The notes under the pieces were generated by a model that was not told the origin of the DNA, searched no databases, and saw only the letters and a list, made by a program, of their open reading frames with translations. The translations under genes and the position numbers were made by a program. DNA of 39,301 nucleotides from Nitrososphaeraceae archaeon. GTDB lineage: Archaea; Thermoproteota; Nitrososphaeria; Nitrososphaerales; Nitrososphaeraceae. Below are positions 33,483 to 39,301 of the stretch, piece after piece (positions within the stretch are counted from its first letter, which is position 1; each line of letters starts with the position of its first letter). Location: assembly GCA_009377575.1 (NCBI GenBank), contig WHTU01000027.1, forward strand, positions 1 to 39,301, written 5' to 3'.

Positions 33483-33727
33483 TCATCAAAAGATAGACAG
33501 ATTACATTATAAAGATTAGGAAGAATTCATTTTGCCAAGAAAATAACTTTACAGAGGAATGATAAGTTGTAATCCGGGGGTTGGAGATGTGGTTGTTAAT
33601 GTTAATGATGATACAACGGATGAGAGCGTCAAAATTATCAAATCATAATGCTTCTTAGCTCTCTATATAGATGCACAGAACAACCTTGGGATATTTATCC
33701 CATTTCCCGACCAGCCTGAGTTACGAC
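33483..33727. other. Intergenic region with a short frame
   Basis: A 29-residue plus frame (33559-33648) reads MISCNPGVGDVVVNVNDDTT then DESVKIIKS; it is protein-like but has no promoter or partner that I can see. Nothing else recognised. Confidence 0.25.
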
Positions 33728-34042
33728 TCAGCTGAGTACTCCAAGAAAAGTCCTGGTAAATCTTCTCTTGGCTATGTGAAAAGCCTTCATACCTCTAGGC
33801 GTAAGGCTATACGTTATGGTCTTGCCTACCTTCTCTTCCTCACGCAAAAATCCCGCATACTTAAGACTCTTAAGAGCAGGATAAATTGTTCCTGGGCTCG
33901 GCTTGTCGCCCCTTCGTTTTGCCAGCTCATCTGCTATTTCCTGACCATGCATCGGCTTCTTAGATAGTAAAAAGAGAATCAGAAATCCTAACAACCCTCT
34001 CATGTCACAACATTCTTCGTCCCCGTATCTGGGCATGATCAT
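33728..34042 (-). CDS. PadR family transcriptional regulator
   Basis: 104 aa winged helix. CDMRGLLGFLILFLLSKKPM HGQEIADELAKRRGDKPSPG and TIYPALKSLKYAGFLREEEK contain the PadR signature (L-x-I-L-x-L-L, HGYEI-like HGQEI, SPGTIYPAL). The basic wing TITYSLTPRGMKAFHIAKRR follows. The C-terminal dimer helix is short, as in minimal PadR proteins. MRY/MPRYGDEECC at the start carries a Cys pair that could sense metal or redox state. It diverges from the 34101 gene across a 58-bp AT-rich, partly palindromic promoter, so it probably controls both. Confidence 0.88.
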   Translation of the reverse strand: MIMPRYGDEECCDMRGLLGFLILFLLSKKPMHGQEIADELAKRRGDKPSPGTIYPALKSLKYAGFLREEEKVGKTITYSLTPRGMKAFHIAKRRFTRTFLGVLS

Positions 34043-34100
34043 GTATATAGGATATCCGATATATATAAATACACCTTAGTGTATATATCGTATAGCCAAT
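34043..34100. promoter_or_regulatory. Divergent PadR promoter/operator
   Basis: 58 bp between the PadR start and the small gene. It holds CGATATATATAAATACAC followed, after CTTA, by GTGTATATATCG, an imperfect inverted repeat with two internal TATA boxes, and a GGATATCC palindrome nearer PadR. PadR proteins bind such spaced AT-rich repeats, so autoregulation and control of 34101 are likely. Confidence 0.6.
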
Positions 34101-34271
34101 ATGACATATGGAAACTGTGGTTGTGGTAATAGTAGTAGTAGGACAGACTTTGGAAAGGTAAGAAGCTTTTTAACTAGAGAAGAAAAGGTTTCAATGCTAA
34201 AAGAGTACAAAGACGACCTGGAAAGAGAAGTTCAGGGAGTAACTGAAAGAATCAAGGAATTAGAAAATTAG
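34101..34271 (+). CDS. Small CxC coiled-coil protein beside PadR
   Basis: 56 aa. MTYGNCGCGNSSSRTDFGKV then RSFLTREEKVSMLKEYKDDL and EREVQGVTERIKELEN. An N-terminal CGCG element precedes the FLTREEKVxxLKEYxxxLExE coiled coil, a layout I recall from DUF5320-type small proteins often found beside PadR genes. Likely metal-binding through Cys6/Cys8 and dimeric. It shares the divergent promoter with PadR and is too short for most gene callers. Confidence 0.7.
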   Translation: MTYGNCGCGNSSSRTDFGKVRSFLTREEKVSMLKEYKDDLEREVQGVTERIKELEN

Positions 34272-34329
34272 AAAATAAGTAAGCTTAGAAGATAATTAAG
34301 CGATCCCCTTCCCTTCCAGATTTTTTATT

Positions 34330-34563
34330 TCAATGCATTTCCTTTAGTTGTAAAATAATAAGCCTCTCACGTTTAATTTCTATATCTTCAATTACAAGGT
34401 TATAAGCTTCGCTCCTTAGGATCTTTTTATGACTAGTTGGTGGTATTAGCTCGATTTGTATTGAGCTCTTGTATTGTATGCAAGAAGGTCGGCAGAGATA
34501 TTTCAATTCAGTGGAGAATTCTGTTGTGGATGTTGGCAGGGTAGGACAGAAACATCGATTTAG
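34330..34563 (-). CDS. Open frame behind the methyltransferase, start unclear
   Basis: 77 residues: LNRCFCPTLPTSTTEFSTEL then KYLCRPSCIQYKSSIQIELI, PPTSHKKILRSEAYNLVIED, IEIKRERLIILQLKEMH. CFC and CRPSC could bind zinc, followed by a helical end. The frame opens 4 nt past the methyltransferase stop but has no ATG, GTG or TTG at its beginning, so it is either a gene that lost its start or a former separate partner. Composition strongly suggests coding origin. Confidence 0.45.
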   Translation of the reverse strand, partial: LNRCFCPTLPTSTTEFSTELKYLCRPSCIQYKSSIQIELIPPTSHKKILRSEAYNLVIEDIEIKRERLIILQLKEMH

Positions 34564-34569
34564 TTATTC

Positions 34570-35490
34570 TCAATCTGAGTAATTCGATTCAATATTATTT
34601 CTTGTAAGGTATGTTTGAATGTTCTCCGATATCTGATCTTCTGCAACTTTGATATATTGAGGGTCAATCTCTGTACCAATGTAATCAATCCCAAGTCGAA
34701 GACAGGCCAATGCCGTACTTCCTATTCCCATAAACGGGTCGTAAACGAGCGTATTCCTTCTAATGCCATGCAATCTTATACAGCGTTCAGGTAGCTTAAT
34801 GGGAAAGACTGCTGGATGAGGTCTCTCTTTCTGTATCGTTGGATAAGGTATAAACCATACATTACCTCTGTCCCGTTTGTCTTGTGTTGCAGATTTCCAC
34901 CTTCCGATGTTACTTTTATCTTGATATTTAACTCCTACGTTAAGCTTATTCAGTTTCACATTTCCAGTTTTACTAAAATGAAAGATGTATTCCTGTAAGT
35001 CGCTGAGATATCGGTCACTAACTATTGGTTTAAAATGGCCTATTGAAATGTTTTCATTTTCATAGAGCTCATTATTCTTCCCAATATCTTCTCGGTCAAA
35101 AGAAATGGACTTAATCCAATGGATCGTATTCTGCAGCTTATAACCAATATCTAGAAATTGATTAGCAACATAAAACGGAAGAGTTGAATCAACAGGTCTA
35201 CCAGCTATATTCAGGAAAAACGAGCCGTCATCTTTCATAATGGACGCACTTGCCTGAGCAACTAATCTTAACCACGATAGGTAATCATTTCTCTCCTTGT
35301 TATCTCTGTAAATCCCATATTGCTTGTTTATATTATATGGAGGAGAGGTCACAATGGTATCTACAAAAAGCTTCTCATTCTTCATTTTGGTCATGAACGA
35401 AAGGCAATCTTCACGATAAATTTGATTTTTCTTTATAGTCAGTCCATTCAACCAATAAAGATTCTTTTTTATAATCGTTATTCTATACAT
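34570..35490 (-). CDS. Orphan DNA methyltransferase, beta class
   Basis: 306 aa DNA amino-methyltransferase. The catalytic motif IV TSPPYN (residues 48-53) comes before the AdoMet motif I DPFMGIGSTALAC (from residue 251), the beta-class order. TSPPYN occurs in both N4-cytosine and N6-adenine enzymes, so the modified base is open. No restriction endonuclease lies nearby, so it is solitary; it could set an epigenetic mark or be left from a lost restriction system. GTEIDPQYIKVAEDQI is the normal post-motif I helix. The first 22 residues are Lys/Ile-rich and may not all be translated. Confidence 0.88.
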   Translation of the reverse strand: MYRITIIKKNLYWLNGLTIKKNQIYREDCLSFMTKMKNEKLFVDTIVTSPPYNINKQYGIYRDNKERNDYLSWLRLVAQASASIMKDDGSFFLNIAGRPVDSTLPFYVANQFLDIGYKLQNTIHWIKSISFDREDIGKNNELYENENISIGHFKPIVSDRYLSDLQEYIFHFSKTGNVKLNKLNVGVKYQDKSNIGRWKSATQDKRDRGNVWFIPYPTIQKERPHPAVFPIKLPERCIRLHGIRRNTLVYDPFMGIGSTALACLRLGIDYIGTEIDPQYIKVAEDQISENIQTYLTRNNIESNYSD

Positions 35491-35782
35491 AGTTTTAAAA
35501 TGGGAAATATTTTTGGCTTTTTTTGGAGCATGATATAAAGAATAATCCTATTCAACTGTCATCATAATGTGCTTTCTGCATAGAACCAGATTATTTTCGC
35601 ACCATAGTAATCAAGTACGCAAAATGACGCCACGGTAAGGCTTCTACCGAGCTGTGCATTTCAATCAAGTCTAGATATGTCTCTTAACACACACCTCTTC
35701 CATCGCCCAACCGAGTTCTACATCTGTTCATCTATGAAACTGTCCACCACGACGTTTTGCTGGACTGTGATTATTTTTCTGA
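35491..35782. other. Intergenic region
   Basis: Between two minus-strand genes. No promoter, repeat or remnant that I could support; the plus-strand frame at 35677-35898 is antisense shadow. Confidence 0.3.
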
Positions 35783-36277
35783 TTATTGTTTTCCCTCATA
35801 CGCTTGTTTTAGAACATTTATGTCGAGCTTGTGCATTTGAAGCATCGCCTTCATGGCTCTTTCTGATTTCTCAGTATCTTTGTCTTTCAGCATCTTGATT
35901 AAGACTATGGGAACGATTTGCCACGAGACTCCGTATTTGTCCTTGAGCCAACCGCACTGCTGCGCCTTTTCGTCGCCGCCCTCGGAAAGCTTCTCCCAAT
36001 AATAATCCACTTCTTCTTGCGTCTCGCAATGTACCTGAAACGAAATGGCTTCGTTGAATTTGAATATCGGGCCGCCGTTGAGAGCTACAAATTTTTGCCC
36101 TTCAATTTCAAAATCCACAGTCAATACTGATCCCTCCTCCTTTCTATGAATCTCGAACCCTTCTTTTCCATAGTGGGTAACATCGCCAATCTTTGAGTTT
36201 TTAAAAATGGAGGCATAAAACTTCGCTGCCTCCTCTGCCTTATCATCGAACCATAAACATGGAGTTATTTTCTGCAT
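35783..36277 (-). CDS. VOC superfamily protein, PhnB/3-dmu-9_3-mt type
   Basis: About 164 aa from the ATG at 36277 (MQKITPCLWFDDKAEEAAKF), the normal start of the family and correctly spaced from a TATA-like element; the longer frame to 36337 adds 20 unlikely residues. YASIFKNSKIGDVTHYGKEG, FEIEGQKFVALNGGPIFKFN and EEVDYYWEKLSEGGDEKAQQ are the family blocks, with GWLKDKYGVSWQIVP near the end. The old name (3-demethylubiquinone methyltransferase) is misleading; these are glyoxalase-fold proteins of unknown substrate. Slightly GC-richer than neighbours, so perhaps acquired. Confidence 0.88.
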   Translation of the reverse strand: MQKITPCLWFDDKAEEAAKFYASIFKNSKIGDVTHYGKEGFEIHRKEEGSVLTVDFEIEGQKFVALNGGPIFKFNEAISFQVHCETQEEVDYYWEKLSEGGDEKAQQCGWLKDKYGVSWQIVPIVLIKMLKDKDTEKSERAMKAMLQMHKLDINVLKQAYEGKQ

Positions 36278-36311
36278 ATCGACAATAATATATAAAGTAT
36301 AGTTTATAAGT
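36278..36311. promoter_or_regulatory. 34-bp bidirectional promoter
   Basis: AATATATAAAG and TATAGTTTATAAG in this short gap place TATA-like boxes for the VOC gene (minus) and the broken exoprotein gene (plus). With only 34 bp, both transcripts must start within a few bases of their ATG, or the two units share overlapping core promoters. Confidence 0.5.
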
Positions 36312-36816
36312 ATGCAAGGGATCAAAAGTATAGTCATTGTTGTTGTTTTTGTTGCTGCTGTTGTTACTGCAATCCATCTAAATATAAACTAGTTATAGAC
36401 GCGACAACAGAACCAGAAGATCTTCGGGCACCTACCACAATAAGAAAGTTTTAGGTGTAGGCATACATTACATATCATATTTAATCCTAATCTGTCCTAT
36501 CCACAACGTACCAGAGATGAAATGACAATGGGTATGAATTTAGCGGCTAAGTGATCCAGAAGCTTAGAGGACTAAAAGTGTTCAGGTCATCCAACGATGA
36601 TGGTTTGACATTTACGGGTAAAGCTAACTCGAGCAACGCCAGTAGCTCAGATCTTCTGATATAGATATGGTTGCGCAAGGTGACAATATAATAGTCACAT
36701 GGTAGGAAACAAACCAGACAAATTCTGAACTGGTAATGAGGATAAGTACAGACAGTGACATGACATTTGGACAAATACTAAAGCTAGGAGTTAATGGAAC
36801 TATTACCGATCAATAA
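36312..36816 (+). pseudogene. Secreted BNR-repeat protein, multiply disrupted
   Basis: The ATG at 36312 starts a clear signal peptide, MQGIKSIVIVVVFVAAVVTA, but TAG follows at codon 27. Further on, VFRSSNDDGLTFTGKANSSN (from 36578), then in another frame DMVAQGDNIIVTW, an in-frame stop, and NSELVMRISTDSDMTFGQIL KLGVNGTITDQ to 36816. These are sialidase/BNR-like repeats (VxGxxVYVVW...EIxFRxSxDxGxTF). At least two stops and one frameshift disable it. Intact relatives are long, repeat-rich surface proteins, so a large internal part is also gone. Confidence 0.65.
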
Positions 36817-36828
36817 AATAATTAGTAA

Positions 36829-37023
36829 CTAGTTCCATTCTATGTCATTCTTCATTTTTCGTTCCCGTGGCATACCTTGTTTTTCTAAACCGTAGAATGT
36901 GATATCTGCAGGACCTGGGTAACCAGGTAGGTTTGGGTGTCTAGTTACAACGCGACGGTCAGACTCGTCTGTCGAGTTGAAACCGTTAGCGGTGCAATAA
37001 TAGCATTTATGCGGAAAAACCAT
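36829..37023 (-). CDS. Small zinc-finger-like protein
   Basis: 64 aa. MVFPHKCYYCTANGFNSTDE then SDRRVVTRHPNLPGYPGPAD and ITFYGLEKQGMPRERKMKND. CYYC followed after ~16 residues by RHP gives a C2H2-like site (Cys7, Cys10, His28 plus a second ligand). The ...HPxLPGYPxxADIxxxGLExQGMPxE continuation is a pattern I associate with small proteins of soil ammonia-oxidising archaea. Intact; 57 nt downstream of the MBL gene on the same strand. Function unknown. Confidence 0.6.
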   Translation of the reverse strand: MVFPHKCYYCTANGFNSTDESDRRVVTRHPNLPGYPGPADITFYGLEKQGMPRERKMKNDIEWN

Positions 37024-37080
37024 TTCAAGTCTAATTCCTAGATCTCAATTATTATTGAATAATTAACCCTCAAAGCTTCC

Positions 37081-38139
37081 CTAAAAGGTAAATGTCGTGC
37101 CAACAGCACTTTGAATGAATTTGTCGGGCATTAGATCTATTATCCTATTTGTTGCTTTCCAGCCCGTACAATGACAAGGTATTACGTATTCAGGATCTGC
37201 GTTCTGTATTTCTTTTATCGTAGGATCCATAGCTTCTTCATAAATGCCACCATCAGCAGGAAGATGAAAGCCACCTATTATGGCATAAATCTTGTCTACT
37301 CCAGTTAGATCTTTAGCATAGTTTAAGGTATTTATAATACCTGCATGGCCACAACCAGTCAAGGCAATTAATCCCTTATTTCTGAGATTTACTACTATTG
37401 CTTGATCATCTCTAACCAATGGATCTGGAACGAGATTTAGACTCCTTTCATTACCATTATTATCATCATCTTCACTATTATTATTATCAGAGTTTTCGGC
37501 ATATTGATATGGAAACCCTTTTTCAAAGCTTGTCCTCCGGGGTATCTGACCGGTCATTAAGAGAAAAGGATTCTCTTTATTAGGAAGAATCGTAGCCTTG
37601 TCAGACTTATGTATTGATCCTCCTAATGATATTAGTTGCCTCTCGTCTAATGACGGCATCCTTGCTTTCCTTCCATCAGGAAGGACCAACCATCGTCGCA
37701 GAAAAGCATCAGGATGCAAGAAAACATCAATAGATGATAAACGTTTAGAAGATATTCTCTTAAGTATGTTGACAAGACCTGCAGAATGATCAAAATGACC
37801 ATGGCTCAAAAGGATCCCATTGATATTACTAAAATCAATACCGAGTAAATCCGCATTGTGAATTACTCCATCTTCGGTAACTCCAGTATCAAAAAGATAT
37901 GTATAATTAGTATTTCCATCGATATTTTCTGTCAGGTTTTTATTGCCGCTGTTGCTGTCGTCCTTGACAATATTGATTAGTGCAGAGAATCCGTGTTCAG
38001 CAGTTGGAGGAGGCAAATTCAATTTCTCATTCATTATCAAGGGGCTCCTTAATGCATGAGCAGAATTTTTTAATAATAAATCTGTTGAGTTGTCCATGAG
38101 AATTGTGATCGAGATTTTTCCAATTTCCTTTATAGACAT
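37081..38139 (-). CDS. MBL-fold hydrolase, DHPS-like
   Basis: 352 aa metallo-beta-lactamase fold. The metal motif LSHGHFDHSAG gives His113, His115, Asp117 and His118; GCGHAGIINTL, GGFHLP and the CHCTGW block complete the layout of the archaeal 7,8-dihydropterin-6-methyl-4-aminobenzene-phosphate synthase-like group. That name reflects one member; the actual substrate is not certain. An Asn/Asp-rich insertion (SDNNNSEDDDNNGNE) sits in a loop near residue 230. Preceding AT-rich DNA (TATAAATATATAAAC near 38323) may hold promoters for this and the divergent transporter gene. Confidence 0.88.
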   Translation of the reverse strand: MSIKEIGKISITILMDNSTDLLLKNSAHALRSPLIMNEKLNLPPPTAEHGFSALINIVKDDSNSGNKNLTENIDGNTNYTYLFDTGVTEDGVIHNADLLGIDFSNINGILLSHGHFDHSAGLVNILKRISSKRLSSIDVFLHPDAFLRRWLVLPDGRKARMPSLDERQLISLGGSIHKSDKATILPNKENPFLLMTGQIPRRTSFEKGFPYQYAENSDNNNSEDDDNNGNERSLNLVPDPLVRDDQAIVVNLRNKGLIALTGCGHAGIINTLNYAKDLTGVDKIYAIIGGFHLPADGGIYEEAMDPTIKEIQNADPEYVIPCHCTGWKATNRIIDLMPDKFIQSAVGTTFTF

Positions 38140-38357
38140 AGCTTATCTACTGATAAAAACTTCAAAAATAGATGCTTATTAACTTTTCTTGGTACTGTTT
38201 TCTGGTCATAGACCAACTATTCAATCAGTTTACTTGGTAGCTAAATTGGGATTCATATTTTGAAATTTATTGAAGTAGTAGAATTTACTTATACTGTGCT
38301 GAGCTTGGCTGTTTAATAACAAGTATAAATATATAAACGGAATCTTTATTAACAAAA

Positions 38358-38368
38358 CTATTTATATC
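38358..38368 (+). promoter_or_regulatory. TATA box of the metal receptor gene
   Basis: CTATTTATATC lies 26-36 nt before the ATG at 38394, giving a short leader. A second TATAAATATATAAAC further upstream (about 38323-38337) may belong to the divergent MBL gene. Confidence 0.5.
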
Positions 38369-38393
38369 TATTAATAATTACATATCTTTACCT

Positions 38394-39301
38394 ATGTTTA
38401 TCACATCACACGGAATTGGGATCATTTGCGTAGTGACCATCTTTTATTCCCTTCTCTTAACTATCCCTGGTGGAACCAACAACATTGTGAATGCATCGAT
38501 TGAAAGTAACAATTCGAAAGGAAGCCTTGTTGAGAATGACATTTCAGCCACGCCCTCAGCTAATTCTGTATCACCCCAAAAGAATCAAACATTCAGCGAT
38601 AACAATGAGACAATCAAAGTTTTAGCCTCCTTCTTCCCAATTTATGAATTTGTAAATGAAGTAGGAGGAGATAGAGTTGAAGCTACTACTCTTATCCCTC
38701 TAGGAATAGAACCACATGATTACGAGCCGACCATACAACAAATCCAACAAGCTGAAAATGCAGATATAGTATTTTTTAATGGTCTGGGTTTTGAGGGTTC
38801 TTGGATGAACAGAATCAATAATGACAATTTGATTGATACGAGTAAAGGAGTAAACATCACCAAGACAGGGGGCACAATAGATCCTCATATCTGGTTGGAT
38901 CCAATCTTGGTAAAAAATCAAGTAAAGAATATTGAAAGCGCATTAATAAAAATCGACCCCGGTAACAAAGAATACTATCAGAATAATGCCATTAACTTTA
39001 CTATAACATTAGATTCATTAGACGCACTCATAAGATCAACACTACAGACATGTGAGATGAAGGATTTCATTGCATTTCACGATGCGTTTAGTCACTTTGC
39101 GAATAGATACGGATTAAATCAACATAGCGTTCAAGGTGTCTCACCAGAGGGAGAAGTATTACCTCAGAGAATTCAGGAAATCGTAGAACTAGCCAAAGAT
39201 CTTGGAATAAATGTTGTTTACTCGGAAGAACTCGTTGATCCACGATTTGCAGAGGTGATTGCTCAGGAGATCCCAAATGGTAAAGTGCTCGTATTGAGTC
39301 C
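38394..39301 (+). CDS. ZnuA/TroA-like metal ABC receptor, partial
   Basis: At least 302 aa, running off the right edge. An N-terminal signal or anchor (about 7-27) and a Ser/Asn-rich linker with sequons precede a cluster A-I solute-binding domain from ~73. KVLASFFPIYEFVNEVGGDR is the family start; metal ligands are His108 (GIEPHDYEPT), His165 (TIDPHIWLDP) and His229 (IAFHDAFSHFANRYG), with the acidic fourth ligand expected beyond the edge. The His-rich loop of bacterial ZnuA is absent, so zinc or manganese remain open. It delivers metal to an ABC importer, whose permease and ATPase should follow downstream. Confidence 0.9.
   Translation, partial: MFITSHGIGIICVVTIFYSLLLTIPGGTNNIVNASIESNNSKGSLVENDISATPSANSVSPQKNQTFSDNNETIKVLASFFPIYEFVNEVGGDRVEATTLIPLGIEPHDYEPTIQQIQQAENADIVFFNGLGFEGSWMNRINNDNLIDTSKGVNITKTGGTIDPHIWLDPILVKNQVKNIESALIKIDPGNKEYYQNNAINFTITLDSLDALIRSTLQTCEMKDFIAFHDAFSHFANRYGLNQHSVQGVSPEGEVLPQRIQEIVELAKDLGINVVYSEELVDPRFAEVIAQEIPNGKVLVLS

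Noticed and set aside
36547-36774. 75 aa minus-strand frame
   Set aside because: Antisense to the BNR-repeat pseudogene, whose plus-strand reading is far more protein-like.

Overview
The window looks like a chromosomal segment of an ammonia-oxidising archaeon of the Nitrososphaeria (Thaumarchaeota), most like the soil genus Nitrosocosmicus or its relatives. This rests on AT-rich DNA, short leaders behind TATA boxes (start codons 25-35 nt downstream of TATAAATA-like boxes), very low coding density, and family content: secreted cupredoxins, TM-anchored secreted enzymes with Asn-X-Ser/Thr sequons, many 50-100 aa zinc-binding proteins, HTH plus membrane-tail pairs, PadR, and PepSY and SRPBCC exoproteins. 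No rRNA, ribosomal protein or nitrification gene is present, so placement below class is inference.

Layout. 0.4-3.3 kb: cysteine hydrolase, a small membrane protein, a two-domain sulfurtransferase and a helical protein, all on minus, with a PhzF-like remnant between. 3.8-6.9 kb: an HTH protein coupled to a membrane protein with an acidic tail, followed by broken winged-helix genes and two small Cys-rich proteins. 7.0-9.2 kb: a secreted His/Met-rich protein, then a lipase fragment and a truncated MFS transporter. 9.7-14.9 kb: an SRPBCC/PepSY exoprotein operon, two paralogous tiny secreted proteins, and a GC-richer DUF5996 operon. 14.9-23.3 kb: a large Vgb-like beta-propeller, a cupredoxin, a small membrane protein with an apparent frameshift, a SnoaL-like secreted protein, an alpha/beta hydrolase, an SDR stub and a UbiD-family decarboxylase.

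23.4-31.1 kb is a gene-poor, decaying island. It holds frameshifted exoprotein and zinc-ribbon genes, three copies of a small CxxC/HxH protein module, two degenerate copies of a second family, a tRNA-like sequence, a stand-alone NUMOD3-motif ORF, several intact proteins of 48-100 aa and inverted repeats. No integrase or transposase is visible.

31.2-39.3 kb: a beta-barrel-like protein, a secreted amidohydrolase, a deleted PPOX gene, a PadR regulator divergent from a CxC coiled-coil protein, an orphan beta-class DNA methyltransferase, a VOC protein divergent from a broken BNR-repeat exoprotein, a small zinc protein, an MBL-fold hydrolase, and the start of a ZnuA/TroA-like metal-binding lipoprotein-type receptor running off the end.

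The dominant theme is cell-surface and secreted chemistry plus small metal-binding proteins, set in DNA with heavy pseudogene load. The most unusual items are the repeated CxxC/HxH module with its duplicated flanks, the lone NUMOD3 protein, the Cys-pair microprotein at 26.06 kb, the axial-Leu cupredoxin, and the paralogous secreted 78-89 aa proteins. All gene calls come from reading the sequence and remembered family features; no database search was run.
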